A stretch of DNA of 64,000 nucleotides from Mycolicibacterium goodii. GTDB lineage: Bacteria > Actinomycetota > Actinomycetes > Mycobacteriales > Mycobacteriaceae. Positions 9,323-17,550 of this stretch are shown here, in pieces (within the stretch, counting starts at the first letter, position 1; every line of letters starts with the position of its first letter). Location: the NCBI RefSeq assembly GCF_001187505.1, contig NZ_CP012150.1, forward strand, positions 2,480,001 to 2,544,000. The letters are read 5' to 3'. A program made the position numbers and the translations under genes. Under the pieces are notes generated by a model that saw only the letters and a list, made by a program, of their open reading frames with translations, was not told the origin of the DNA and ran no database searches.

Positions 9323-10633
9323 TCACCCGGAGAGCAGCCTGGCGACGCGCCGGTGCAGCAGCAGACGGCGCACCGGCCACACCGTCGCGGCATGGACCTG
9401 GCCGAGCAGGCCGCGCGCACGCCGCACGCTGCGGTGGACCACCGCGGCGTCGCTCTCGGCCGTGAGTTCCAGCCACGTCTGGCCCAGCCGGTCACGCTTC
9501 GTCATCGTCCGGGTTCCTTCTGCGCTGTCCGGCACCACATGCCAGCCGCGTCGACCCCAACCCGCGTCGTCAGCCACGCGCCGCAGCGCCGTCGCAGGAT
9601 CGGCGCCGCCCGGCCGCGTCGTCGTCGTGGATCCGGCCACCCGGACCGGGGCGCCCGACCAGTCCGGGTCACTGGGCAACGGGTCCGCTGGCTCGCCCGA
9701 CCAGGTGGTTGCGATGTCCGCGCGCATCTGGCACGCCAATGCCAGCGCGACGGCGTCACGGTAGGGCGTCAGCCCGCCCGGCGGCGGTGGGATCACGGCA
9801 TCGATGTCGTGTTCACCGCAGATCGCGTCGCAGTGCAGCGATTCCACCAGCGGACGCGCCAGGCCCGACGGGATGGGCGTGACCAGCCCGACCCACCAGC
9901 TCGCGATCGCCGGCGTCAACCACGGCAACACCACCATCCGGCGCCGCCGCAGGCCGGCCACCTCGGCGTAGGTCTGCATCATGTCGCCGTACCGCAGCAC
10001 GTCCGGCCCGCCGACGTCCCAGGCGCGACTCTGCGGGAAGCGCGCGGACGCCGATTCGACGAGGTAGTACAAGATGTCGCGGACCGCGATCGGCTGGATC
10101 CGGTTGTGCACCCACTTCGGCGTCGTCATGACGGGCAGACGGTCGGTCAGGTGGCGGATCATCTCGAATGACGCCGACCCGGAGCCCACCACGACGCCGG
10201 CCTGCAGCACGACGGTGTCCACCCCCGATGCCATCAGCGTCTCGCCGACCAGCGTCCGCGAGGCCAGGTGCGGCGACAGCCGGGCATCGTTTGGGTGCAG
10301 GCCGCCGAGGTAGACGATGCGCTGTACACCCGACTCCCGGGCGACCTCGGCGACATTGGCGGCCGCCTCGCGTTCGGAGTCGGCGAAGTCGGTGGCGGTG
10401 CCCATCGAGTGCACCAGGTAGTAGAGGACGTCGACGCCGGCGAAGGCGTTGCGCAGTGACTCCAGGTCGGAGAGGTCGCCGCGGGCCACCTCGACGTCGT
10501 CGCGCCACGGAACGCCGGACAGTTTCTGCGGGCTGCGGGCCAGCACCCGCACGTCATGACCCGCGGCCGTCAGCAGCGGTGTCAAACGGCCGCCGACGTA
10601 CCCGGTGGCCCCGGTAACCAGACAGTGCGCCAG
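9323..10633 (-). CDS. SDR-type NAD(P)-binding protein with C-terminal DUF2867-like region
   Basis: An atypical short-chain dehydrogenase of about 436 residues. The N-terminal Rossmann loop is 'VTGATGYVGGRL', followed by 'RGDLSDLESL' and 'YLVHSMG'; the C-terminal ~130 residues form a second region seen in mycobacterial NAD(P)H-binding proteins. The glycine loop is encoded upstream of the first ordinary start codon (TTG 10585), so translation must begin earlier. The best candidate is CTG 10633, 6 nt after a perfect AAGGAG; no ATG, GTG or TTG occurs in frame between that site and the loop. Substrate unknown. Confidence 0.75.
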   Translation of the reverse strand: MAHCLVTGATGYVGGRLTPLLTAAGHDVRVLARSPQKLSGVPWRDDVEVARGDLSDLESLRNAFAGVDVLYYLVHSMGTATDFADSEREAAANVAEVARESGVQRIVYLGGLHPNDARLSPHLASRTLVGETLMASGVDTVVLQAGVVVGSGSASFEMIRHLTDRLPVMTTPKWVHNRIQPIAVRDILYYLVESASARFPQSRAWDVGGPDVLRYGDMMQTYAEVAGLRRRRMVVLPWLTPAIASWWVGLVTPIPSGLARPLVESLHCDAICGEHDIDAVIPPPPGGLTPYRDAVALALACQMRADIATTWSGEPADPLPSDPDWSGAPVRVAGSTTTTRPGGADPATALRRVADDAGWGRRGWHVVPDSAEGTRTMTKRDRLGQTWLELTAESDAAVVHRSVRRARGLLGQVHAATVWPVRRLLLHRRVARLLSG

Positions 10634-10760
10634 AACGGTCTCCTTCCGGGTTCGTGTGGAGGCAGTGGGTCCGTAACGGATTTGCCCGAAAGAGTCGGAT
10701 CGAAACGGCCCGCAGCGCGGTGAGGTCCCGGTCGGGCTGCCGCGGCGCGGGCACGACCGG

Positions 10761-10774
10761 TAGATTTAGGCGCG
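10761..10774 (+). promoter_or_regulatory. Leaderless promoter of purM
   Basis: TAGATT at 10761-10766 is a TANNNT -10 box and lies 8 nt before the purM ATG. Transcription would therefore begin at or next to the start codon; no Shine-Dalgarno sequence is present. Leaderless mRNAs are common in mycobacteria. Confidence 0.5.
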
Positions 10775-11857
10775 ATGACCGATCGCGAAGACTCCGTTTC
10801 CAGTGATGCAATCTCCTACGCGTCGGCCGGGGTCGACATCGAAGCTGGCGATCGCGCCGTGGAGTTGTTCAAGCCCCTGGCCGCCAAGGCCACCCGCCCC
10901 GAGGTCCGCGGCGGCCTCGGCGGTTTCGCGGGCCTGTTCGCCCTCAAGCGTGACTATCGAGAGCCGGTACTGGCCTCCTCCACCGACGGCGTCGGCACCA
11001 AACTGGCGATCGCCCAGGCGATGGACAAGCACGACACCGTCGGCCTCGATCTGGTCGCGATGGTCGTCGACGACCTCGTGGTGTGCGGCGCCGAGCCGCT
11101 GTTCCTACAGGACTACATCGCCGTCGGGCGCACCGTGCCCGAGCGCGTCAGCGCCATCGTGGCAGGCATCGCCGAAGGCTGTGTACGGGCCGGCTGCGCC
11201 CTGCTGGGCGGTGAGACCGCCGAACACCCGGGCCTGATGGAACCGGACCACTACGACATCTCCGCGACCGGTGTGGGCATCGTGGAGGCCGACGACGTGC
11301 TGGGCCCCGAGCGGGTGCGGCCCGGCGACGTCATCATCGCCATGGCCTCCAGCGGTCTGCACTCCAACGGCTACTCACTGGCCCGCAAGGTCCTGCTGGA
11401 GATCGACCGGATGAACCTCGCGGGCCACGTCGAGGAGTTCGGCCGCACGCTCGGTGAGGAGCTGCTGGAACCCACCCTGATCTACGCCAAGGACTGCCTG
11501 GCGCTGGCCGCCGAGACCCAGGTGCGCACCTTCTGCCACGTCACCGGTGGCGGTCTGGCGGGCAACCTCGAACGCGTCATCCCGCACGGTCTGACCGCCG
11601 AGCTGGACCGCGGTACCTGGACCCCGGCGCCGGTGTTCGGCATGATCGCTCAGCGCGGTCGGATCGAACGCGCCGAGATGGAGAAGACGTTCAACATGGG
11701 TGTCGGCATGGTCGCCGTGGTCGCTCCCGAGGACACCGATCGTGCTCTGGCCATACTGACCGCCCGGCATCTGAATTGCTGGACGCTCGGCACGGTCAAG
11801 AAGGGCGGCAAGGACAGTGTGCGCGCCCAGCTGGTCGGCCAGCACCCGCGGTTCTAG
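10775..11857 (+). CDS. purM: Phosphoribosylformylglycinamidine cyclo-ligase PurM
   Basis: AIR synthetase, converting FGAM to AIR with ATP in purine synthesis. The 360-residue protein shows the family landmarks 'YASAGVDIEAGD', 'STDGVGTKLAIA', 'VVDDLVVCGAEPLFLQDY', 'LLGGETAEHPG' and 'GLHSNGYSL' in order, and has normal length. It lies near purF as in other mycobacteria, but a minus-strand SDR gene separates the two and purM has its own promoter. Confidence 0.95.
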   Translation: MTDREDSVSSDAISYASAGVDIEAGDRAVELFKPLAAKATRPEVRGGLGGFAGLFALKRDYREPVLASSTDGVGTKLAIAQAMDKHDTVGLDLVAMVVDDLVVCGAEPLFLQDYIAVGRTVPERVSAIVAGIAEGCVRAGCALLGGETAEHPGLMEPDHYDISATGVGIVEADDVLGPERVRPGDVIIAMASSGLHSNGYSLARKVLLEIDRMNLAGHVEEFGRTLGEELLEPTLIYAKDCLALAAETQVRTFCHVTGGGLAGNLERVIPHGLTAELDRGTWTPAPVFGMIAQRGRIERAEMEKTFNMGVGMVAVVAPEDTDRALAILTARHLNCWTLGTVKKGGKDSVRAQLVGQHPRF

Positions 11858-11887
11858 GAAGCGGGGGTGGTGAGGACGTCGGCCGGC

Positions 11888-12061
11888 TCAGCGCCGCCAG
11901 TCGTCCTCGGTCGCCCAGTCGTCGTCGGCGTCGTTGACACCGTCGGAGGCGGAACCGCCCGACAGCTCGCGCTGGAGCCGTTCAAAATCGGTTTGAGGTG
12001 AGCTGTACTTGAGCTCACGTGCAACCTTGGTCTGCTTTGCCTTCGCCCGGCCGCGGCCCAT
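11888..12061 (-). CDS. DUF3073 family small basic/acidic protein
   Basis: A 57-residue conserved actinobacterial protein (Rv0810c-like). The N-terminus is strongly basic ('MGRGRAKAKQTKVARELKYS') and the C-terminus acidic with Trp ('DDDWATEDDWRR'). I chose ATG 12061 because the family starts with this basic motif; the frame extends 12 codons upstream. Function unknown; the conserved charge split suggests a nucleic-acid or ribosome-associated role, but that is inference. Confidence 0.85.
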   Translation of the reverse strand: MGRGRAKAKQTKVARELKYSSPQTDFERLQRELSGGSASDGVNDADDDWATEDDWRR

Positions 12062-12177
12062 GGGGGGACCCCCTCGCGCAATAACGGAGCGGCCCAATTT
12101 CTAGGCGGCTCCGATCTGAGTGTCTTTTTTGTCCTGCCGACACTTTACCGTGCCCGCGGGTCTGGCGCTGGAAGGCC

Positions 12178-12245
12178 CTGCCCCAAGACCGAGGGCGCGG
12201 GCCCCTGCCACCGGGTTTACCCGGGTGTCACCAGCATCGGGGCAG
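12178..12245. other. Nested hairpin-forming intergenic element
   Basis: The 263-bp gap between DUF3073 and ygfZ contains an outer stem, CTGCCCC (12178-12184) with GGGGCAG (12239-12245), and an inner stem, CACCGGGT (12209-12216) with ACCCGGGTG (12219-12227). Both flanking genes are on the minus strand, so this may be the ygfZ terminator or the DUF3073 leader. No T-tract follows. Nothing else was recognised in the gap. Confidence 0.4.
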
Positions 12246-12324
12246 GCCGGGGGCCGATTTCGACGTGACAGGAGTCACCTTCACCGGCGTGCCCGACGAG
12301 CCGACCGCGGGGCTTTCCGACGCG

Positions 12325-13404
12325 TCAGCCGTTGCGCAGCCGCTCGATCGCGAGCCGGCCGGCCCCCACGCTGTCCGGCGCAGGCAGCGAGTCGGGGTCG
12401 ATGCTCGCGGGAACCTCGATGCTGCCGCCGGTCACCAGTTCGGTGTCGGCGGGCAGGCCCCGCTTGAGCAGTGCCAGCGCGATCGGGCCGTCGTCGACGT
12501 GGTCGACGACGGTGCCGAGCCGCCCCACGGTGCGGCCGCCGGCCAGCACCGGGTCGCCGGTGGCGGGGCGGTCCGAGGAGCCGTCGAGATGCAGCAGCAC
12601 CAGCATGCGCGGCGGCCTGCCCAGGTTGTGCACGCGTGCCACGGTCTCCTGGCCCCGGTAGCACCCCTTGTCGAGGTGCACCGCACCGACTCCGGGACCG
12701 CCGATCCAGCCGACCTCGTGCGGGATCGTGCGCTCGTCGGTGTCCACACCGAGGCGCGGCCGCTGGGCGGCCACGCGGTGCGCCTCGTACGCCCACATCC
12801 CGGCGGGCCGCACCCCCGCGGCGGTGAGCCGCTGCCTCCAGTCGCCGATCTCCTCGCGCGCGACGAGCACATCGAGTTCGAGCCCGTCGGCGGGCAGACG
12901 GCGGACGAAGCCCCCGCCGGGCAGCGGCCGCGCCGTCGCCTCGTCCGGCAGCGCGTCGAGGCCCAGGGCGGCCAGCACCTCGTCCCCGGCCAGTCCGGGC
13001 CCCAGCAGCGACAGCACGCCGAGATCGGCGGGCTCGATCTGCACGTCGGACCAGAACACCATCTTGCGCAGGTACGCCGTGAGGGGATCCCCGCGCCACG
13101 ACTCGGTGTCGAGGTAGGTCGTGCCGTCGAGTTCGGTCTGCAACCAGTGGTCCTCGACCCGGCCCTGCATGTCCAGGCTCAGGTTCTCGGTGACCGTGCC
13201 GTCGGGTTGGGCGCCGACGTGCTGGCTGGAGATGTTGTGCAGCCATCCCAGGCGGTCCTTGCCGGTCAAGGCGAGCACGGCCCGGTGGGAGCGGTCGACG
13301 ACGACCGCTTCGGTGGCCGCGGTGCGCTGCTCCCCGAGCGGGTCGCCGTAATGCCACACCGCACCGGTGTCTGGACTGCCCTCGGGCGTCGGAACTGCTG
13401 ACAT
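12325..13404 (-). CDS. ygfZ: Folate-binding YgfZ/GcvT-like protein
   Basis: A 359-residue member of the YgfZ (IBA57) family, tetrahydrofolate-dependent helpers of iron-sulfur enzyme assembly and repair. The signature K-G-C-Y-x-G-Q-E is present as 'LDKGCYRGQETVARVHNLG' near residue 225. It corresponds to M. tuberculosis Rv0811c in position. ATG 13404 is preceded by only 67 bp to the divergent pabC start. Usual family length. Confidence 0.9.
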   Translation of the reverse strand: MSAVPTPEGSPDTGAVWHYGDPLGEQRTAATEAVVVDRSHRAVLALTGKDRLGWLHNISSQHVGAQPDGTVTENLSLDMQGRVEDHWLQTELDGTTYLDTESWRGDPLTAYLRKMVFWSDVQIEPADLGVLSLLGPGLAGDEVLAALGLDALPDEATARPLPGGGFVRRLPADGLELDVLVAREEIGDWRQRLTAAGVRPAGMWAYEAHRVAAQRPRLGVDTDERTIPHEVGWIGGPGVGAVHLDKGCYRGQETVARVHNLGRPPRMLVLLHLDGSSDRPATGDPVLAGGRTVGRLGTVVDHVDDGPIALALLKRGLPADTELVTGGSIEVPASIDPDSLPAPDSVGAGRLAIERLRNG

Positions 13405-13471
13405 ACATCAACTCTAGGGAACGCACCGCTGGTGGCGTCGGCGCCGGTCGCCGGGGCTACGCTGGGGCTCC

Positions 13472-14359
13472 ATGGCAAGCCATCCCGCGGTGCTGGTCAC
13501 CCTCGACGGTCAACTGCACGATCCCGACGCGCCGCTGCTGTGCGCCGACGACCTGGCCGCGGTCCGCGGCGACGGGGTCTTCGAGACGCTGCTGGTGCGT
13601 GACGGGCGGCCCTGCCTGCTGGAGGCGCACCTCGCGCGGCTCGGCAATTCGGCCAGGATGTTGGACCTGCCGGAGCCGGATCTGGACGCGTGGCGGGCCG
13701 CGGTGGCCGTCGGGGTGGCGCGTTGGGTGGCCGATCACCCCGACAACGGTGTCGAGGGCGTGCTGCGGCTCGTGTACAGCCGGGGTCGTGAGGGCGGCGG
13801 TCCGCCGACGGCGTTCGCGACGATCGGCGCGCTGGCCGAGCGGGTGGCCGGGGCGCGCCGCGACGGCGTCGCCGCCATCACGCTCGACCGGGGTCTGCCG
13901 GTGCAAGCCAGCGAGATGCCGTGGCTGGCGGCGGGCGCCAAGACGCTGTCGTACGCGGTGAACATGGCCGCGTTGCGGCACGCCGAACGCCACGGCGCCG
14001 GTGACGTGATCTTCGTGAGTTCCGACGGGTTCCTGCTCGAAGGGCCGCGGTCGACGGTGGTGATCGCCGCGCCGGGTGACGACGGGCAGCCGCTGCTGCT
14101 CACGCCGCCGCCGTGGTACCCGATCCTGCGGGGCACCACCCAGCAGGCGTTGTTCGAGACGGCCCGCAACAAGGGCATCGACTGTGACTACCGTGCCCTT
14201 CGTCCCGCGGATATTGTTGCTGCACAAGGGGTTTGGCTCATCTCGAGCGTCACGTTGGCCGCGCGGGTGCACACCCTCGACGGCGCGCCGCTGCGCGCAG
14301 CCACGCACGCGCCCGACGTCGCGGGCCTGGTCGACGCGGCGATCGTCAGCGATCGCTGA
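13472..14359 (+). CDS. pabC: Aminodeoxychorismate lyase (class IV aminotransferase fold)
   Basis: PLP enzyme that releases pyruvate from 4-amino-4-deoxychorismate to give p-aminobenzoate for folate. The 295-residue sequence has 'RGDGVFETLLV' near the N-terminus, the PLP Lys in 'AGAKTLSYAVNMAAL' and the conserved 'EGPRSTVVI'. Orthologue by position of Rv0812. The preceding TACGCT (13458-13463) lies 8 nt from the ATG, so the mRNA is probably leaderless. It faces ygfZ, also a folate-linked protein, across a 67-bp divergent promoter. Confidence 0.9.
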   Translation: MASHPAVLVTLDGQLHDPDAPLLCADDLAAVRGDGVFETLLVRDGRPCLLEAHLARLGNSARMLDLPEPDLDAWRAAVAVGVARWVADHPDNGVEGVLRLVYSRGREGGGPPTAFATIGALAERVAGARRDGVAAITLDRGLPVQASEMPWLAAGAKTLSYAVNMAALRHAERHGAGDVIFVSSDGFLLEGPRSTVVIAAPGDDGQPLLLTPPPWYPILRGTTQQALFETARNKGIDCDYRALRPADIVAAQGVWLISSVTLAARVHTLDGAPLRAATHAPDVAGLVDAAIVSDR

Positions 14360-14439
14360 GCGTCGGCGAAAATCGCTTGATGGGTGCTGCCGACGCGGGT
14401 ACCTTCGCCTTTACACAAGGAAGGAGGTGGTCCGACAAA

Positions 14440-14478
14440 TTGAGTGATTCATGGACATGTGAGGTGGCTGCCCGCTAG
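14440..14478 (+). CDS. 12-codon ORF behind a near-perfect anti-SD match
   Basis: TTG starts a 12-residue peptide LSDSWTCEVAAR, ending at TAG. It is preceded at 14421-14433 by AAGGAGGTGGTCC, which can pair with at least 12 nt of the 16S rRNA 3' end (one G-U pair), with 6 nt to the start. Such a strong site before such a short ORF suggests a real peptide, a regulatory uORF or a ribosome-binding RNA. A long hairpin follows. No function is known to me; a non-coding small RNA is the alternative. Confidence 0.45.
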   Translation: MSDSWTCEVAAR

Positions 14479-14530
14479 CAGCGCCGGGAGAATTGCCCGC
14501 GCGCGCTGGCGAATTCCCCGCAGCCACCCG

Positions 14531-14579
14531 GCCCCCGAGCCCCTCGGTTTTGTCCAACCAGGTACCACGGCTCGGGGGC
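14531..14579 (+). terminator. Stem-loop after the 12-codon ORF
   Basis: GCCCCCGAGCC (14531-14541) pairs perfectly with GGCTCGGGGGC (14569-14579), an 11-bp GC-rich stem with a 27-nt loop. It begins about 50 nt after the mini-ORF stop. It could terminate the pabC transcript or form part of a structured small RNA. No T-tract follows. The convergent lipoprotein gene ends at 14609. Confidence 0.5.
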
Positions 14580-14608
14580 TGCCCATGTCTGGGGCCGGTG
14601 TGCCCGCG

Positions 14609-14896
14609 TCAGCCCTCGGGTTCTCCGGCGGGACCCGGCGCCAGCGTCGCGCACGCGTTCACGGCCTCCTGCCACTTCTGCGGATCCACACCGGGCGGTG
14701 TACCGACCACGGGTCCCGGCGGCGCGGAAACGCCATGCTCGGACAGGCAGTGCGCGTACGAGCCGTGACCGGTCGGGGTCTCGGTCGCAGAACCGCCCGT
14801 CTCGGCGGGGGCGGGTTCGGTGTCGTTCGAACCACACGCGGACAACATGGCAGCGGCCACGGCGAAAATCGCCGCCGCACGGCGGATATGGGGCAC
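14609..14896 (-). CDS. Small Cys-containing lipoprotein
   Basis: A 95-residue protein with a signal peptide and lipobox 'MLSAC' (Cys near residue 19), followed by a disordered Thr/Pro/Glu-rich linker and 'HCLSEHGV' and 'AVNACATLAPG', which offer two Cys for a disulfide. Start GTG 14896 overlaps the upstream nitrobindin stop by one base (TAGTG), so it is the third gene of that operon; the longer frame upstream is a shadow. Function unknown. Confidence 0.7.
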   Translation of the reverse strand: MPHIRRAAAIFAVAAAMLSACGSNDTEPAPAETGGSATETPTGHGSYAHCLSEHGVSAPPGPVVGTPPGVDPQKWQEAVNACATLAPGPAGEPEG

Positions 14897-15552
14897 TAGC
14901 CGACGTACCTCGACAATCTGGCCGACAGATGCGGAACCAGCCCGCCGTCGGCGTCCACACGTTCCTCGACGTAACCGAGATCGCCGCCTTCGACGATGCC
15001 GTACAGCCGTTTGGCGCCGCCGACCAATGTCCCGGACTTGCTGCGCGCCAACGCATCGGTGACCAGCTCCCACGAGGACTGGTTGAGCGGCCTGCCGTAG
15101 AAGAGTTCGATGTAGCCCGACGAATGCGCGAGCAGCAGTTCGATGGCCTGCGTCTCATGGGGATCGGCGGGATCGGAGACGAACCGCCAGTAACCCGTCT
15201 CGCGCAGGCTGGGGGAGTGGTACTCGCCGGACTCGTCCAGGCGCCACGAGCGGGCTTCCCAGTTCAGGTAGTCCCCGCCGTCGTGGGAGACCACGATCTG
15301 CTGGCCGAACCGGTAGTCGCCGTGCGCGTCGCGACCCTCACCCTCGCCGCGCCACACCCCGACCAGGGGCAGCAGCGCCAGCAGCGAATCGCTCAGGCTG
15401 ACACCGTCGCGCAGATTGGCCGTGTCGGCGGGCAGCGGAAGGTCGTCGAAGACCGGGATGTTCCTGGCGCCGGTGGCTTTCGCCCGTTCGGCGGCCTCGG
15501 CCACGGCTCGGTCGCCCGAACCGCGCTCAGGAGTGCCCTGAGGGGTCGTCAC
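14896..15552 (-). CDS. FABP/nitrobindin-like beta-barrel protein (Rv0813c-like)
   Basis: A 218-residue protein of the nitrobindin (peroxynitrite isomerase-like, lipocalin-fold) family, orthologous by position to Rv0813c. Motifs are '[14 protein letters not shown]', '[10 protein letters not shown]', 'ETGYWRF' and '[12 protein letters not shown]'. Family members bind haem through a C-terminal His and can isomerise peroxynitrite. GTG 15552 was chosen because it overlaps the stop of a small upstream gene by 4 nt and the preceding codons belong to that gene. Confidence 0.8.
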   Translation of the reverse strand: MTTPQGTPERGSGDRAVAEAAERAKATGARNIPVFDDLPLPADTANLRDGVSLSDSLLALLPLVGVWRGEGEGRDAHGDYRFGQQIVVSHDGGDYLNWEARSWRLDESGEYHSPSLRETGYWRFVSDPADPHETQAIELLLAHSSGYIELFYGRPLNQSSWELVTDALARSKSGTLVGGAKRLYGIVEGGDLGYVEERVDADGGLVPHLSARLSRYVG

Positions 15553-15647
15553 GACTCGTCGGTGACCAGGCGGTAGAGCGCGTACACCGCGAACCACGTG
15601 ATGACCAGCACGGCCGCGACAAGCAGGATCTCGAAGAAGAGCACCAC
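15549..15647 (-). CDS. 32-residue single-helix membrane protein, leaderless
   Basis: This short ORF reads '[20 protein letters not shown]' followed by '[12 protein letters not shown]'. It is one transmembrane helix with a short tail and overlaps the nitrobindin-like gene by GTGA, so the two are translationally coupled. A TAGACT -10 box (15655-15660) sits 7 nt before the first GTG, implying a leaderless transcript; a second GTG follows immediately. Its function is unknown; being the first gene of the operon suggests it anchors or regulates its partners. Confidence 0.65.
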   Translation of the reverse strand: MVLFFEILLVAAVLVITWFAVYALYRLVTDES

Positions 15648-15654
15648 GTCAAGG

Positions 15655-15660
15655 AGTCTA
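15655..15660 (-). promoter_or_regulatory. -10 box for the nitrobindin operon
   Basis: On the minus strand TAGACT stands 7 nt before the GTG at 15647. The same geometry is seen at the poly-Cys uORF at 17.6 kb, supporting leaderless initiation. Confidence 0.5.
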
Positions 15661-15747
15661 ACCCGCTGGTGTCCGGGCTTCTGCCCAGGCCCACACCAGG
15701 CTCGTCACAGATCGCTCGGGAGCGCTCAGGGGCGAAACACGCGAACA

Positions 15748-15788
15748 GCGATGCCCGCAGCGCCTCGATGAGACGCTGCGGGCATCGC
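15748..15788 (-). terminator. 15-bp hairpin ending the cysA2-sseC2 operon
   Basis: GCGATGCCCGCAGCG (15748-15762) pairs perfectly with CGCTGCGGGCATCGC (15774-15788) across an 11-nt loop. It begins 17 nt past the sseC2 stop on the minus strand. No U-tract follows, as is usual for mycobacterial terminators. Confidence 0.75.
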
Positions 15789-15804
15789 GGTCAGCTGCTC
15801 GGGC

Positions 15805-16107
15805 TCAGGCGACCTTGACGTCGACCTCGTGGATCCCCGCGCCGGTCGGCGCGACGGTCACGTTGCCGTTGCCTGCGGGCGACAGGGCGCGCACGGTCCA
15901 GGTGCCCGGCGCGGCGAAGAACCGGAAATCACCGGTCGCCGACGCCACCACCTCGGCGGTGAACTCGTCGCTGCCGTCCAGCAGACGGACGAACGCGCCG
16001 CCGACGGCCTGGCCGGCACCGTCGACCACACGACCGGTGATCACGGTTTCCTTCTCCAGGTCAACGCCGGCCGGCAACGTCAGCCCTTGTTTGGGTGCAG
16101 AGCACAT
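15805..16107 (-). CDS. sseC2: DUF1416 protein SseC
   Basis: A 100-residue protein matching SseC2 (Rv0814c) in length and position. It begins 'MCSAPKQGLTLPAGVDLEKE' and contains a beta-rich 'VVDGAGQAVGGAFVRLLDG' domain resembling a prealbumin/carboxypeptidase-regulatory fold. It always accompanies the sulfurtransferase CysA2 in mycobacteria, so a sulfur-transfer role is likely though unproven. The Cys at position 2 is the only cysteine. One base separates its ATG from the cysA2 stop. Confidence 0.9.
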   Translation of the reverse strand: MCSAPKQGLTLPAGVDLEKETVITGRVVDGAGQAVGGAFVRLLDGSDEFTAEVVASATGDFRFFAAPGTWTVRALSPAGNGNVTVAPTGAGIHEVDVKVA

Positions 16108-16108
16108 A

Positions 16109-16942
16109 TCAACTTCCCAACTCGATCGGGGCCCCCACCAGGGAGCCGTATTCCGTCCAACTGCCGTCGTAGTTCTTGACGTTCTTGTGTCCGAGGAGCT
16201 CCTGCAGCACGAACCAGGTGTGCGACGAGCGCTCACCGATGCGGCAGTAGGCGATGGTCTCCTTCTCGCCGTCGAGGCCGGCCTCGGCGTACAGCTTCGC
16301 CAGCTCCTCGTCGGACTTGAAGGTGCCGTCCTCGTTGGCGGCCTTGCTCCACGGGACATTGATGGCGCCGGGGATGTGGCCCGGGCGCTGGCTCTGCTCC
16401 TGCGGCAGATGCGCGGGCGCGAGGATCTTGCCCGAGAACTCGTCGGGCGAGCGCACATCGACCAGGTTCTTGGCGCCGATCGCGGCGATCACCTCGTCAC
16501 GGAAGGCGCGGATCGAGTTGTCGGGTTCCTTTGCGGTGTAGCTGGTCTGCGGCCGCTCGACCTTCTCGGTCGACAGCGGGCGGGCGTCGAGCTCCCACTT
16601 CTTGCGGCCGCCGTCGAGCAGCTTCACGTCCTGGTGCCCGTACAGCTTGAAGTACCAGTAGGCGTAGGCGGCGAACCAGTTGTTGTTGCCGCCGTAGAGG
16701 ATCACGGTGTCGTCGTTGTTGATACCGCGCTCGGACAACAGCTTGGAGAACTGCTGCGCGTCGACGAAGTCGCGGCGGATCGGATCCTGCAGATCCGTCT
16801 TCCAGTCGAGCTTCACCGCGCCCTCGATGTGACCGGTGTCGTAGGCGGAGGTGTCCTCGTCGACCTCCACGAACACCGTCTTCGGCGCGTTGAGATTGCT
16901 CTCGGCCCAGTCCGTGCTGACCAGGACGTCGGAGCGTGCCAT
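16109..16942 (-). CDS. cysA2: Thiosulfate sulfurtransferase (rhodanese) CysA2-type
   Basis: A 277-residue two-domain rhodanese that moves sulfane sulfur from thiosulfate to a thiol acceptor. The catalytic Cys lies in the second domain within 'AYCRIGERSSHTWFVL', near residue 233; the first domain ('AVKLDWKTDLQDPIRRDF') lacks an active Cys, as expected. Cytoplasmic. Middle gene of DUF4395-cysA2-sseC2; the operon is preceded by a poly-Cys uORF and so is probably induced when charged tRNA-Cys is short. Confidence 0.93.
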   Translation of the reverse strand: MARSDVLVSTDWAESNLNAPKTVFVEVDEDTSAYDTGHIEGAVKLDWKTDLQDPIRRDFVDAQQFSKLLSERGINNDDTVILYGGNNNWFAAYAYWYFKLYGHQDVKLLDGGRKKWELDARPLSTEKVERPQTSYTAKEPDNSIRAFRDEVIAAIGAKNLVDVRSPDEFSGKILAPAHLPQEQSQRPGHIPGAINVPWSKAANEDGTFKSDEELAKLYAEAGLDGEKETIAYCRIGERSSHTWFVLQELLGHKNVKNYDGSWTEYGSLVGAPIELGS

Positions 16943-16979
16943 TTGGGAGATCCTTTCGATTGCTTGGGTTTGAGAGGCT

Positions 16980-17459
16980 TCAGGCGTATTCAGATGTGCG
17001 ACGCAGACGCATCACGAGCGGGTATATGCGGCAGCCGAGACAGATGTCGAACGCCGCGTTGAGGAACGCCGCCACCAATGCCGCCGCCGTCGCGACGAGA
17101 CCGACCGCGGTGATGCCGAGGCCGAAGCCGACGACGCCGACGGCCGCGAAGACTAGGCCGACGAGTTGGGCGAACTTCAGCGGCGGCACCGGCTCGCGTT
17201 GGGTGACCGGTCCGATCCGGGGTGCGACGAAGGTGGCGAACAACCGGCCATAGGGCTGCCTGCGCGGGCCGCCGACGGCGCCGATGGCGAACACCACGGC
17301 CTGCACGGCCAGCACCGCAGCGGCCGCGACCGGGCTGAACCCGGAGACCAGCAGCGCCACGATCAGCACCGCGGTGGTCACCCACGCCGCGAAGCGGGGA
17401 CCGCGCACGTCTACCTGGTCGAACCTGGTCTGCGTGGTATCGGTTGTCGATGATGACAT
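16980..17459 (-). CDS. DUF4395 membrane protein
   Basis: A 159-residue membrane protein with about four hydrophobic helices and a CxxC in 'AFDICLGCRIYPL' near the C-terminus, typical of DUF4395. The CxxC and the rhodanese neighbour suggest redox or sulfur transport chemistry at the membrane; this is inference. ATG 17459 is preceded by AGGAG at 9 nt spacing; the in-frame ATG at 17510 is in the attenuator leader and is not favoured. Confidence 0.85.
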   Translation of the reverse strand: MSSSTTDTTQTRFDQVDVRGPRFAAWVTTAVLIVALLVSGFSPVAAAAVLAVQAVVFAIGAVGGPRRQPYGRLFATFVAPRIGPVTQREPVPPLKFAQLVGLVFAAVGVVGFGLGITAVGLVATAAALVAAFLNAAFDICLGCRIYPLVMRLRRTSEYA

Positions 17460-17550
17460 GAAGAAGAACTCCTGTTGTTGTCTGTAGCTCTGGCTGGGTG
17501 CAGGCCGCATCGGTGGTCCCGGGCGGGCGCGTCAAAACGCGCAGCTGCGC

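Noticed and set aside
12062..12324. Riboswitch in the 263-bp gap near ygfZ
   Set aside because: Hairpins are present but no known riboswitch core was recognised.
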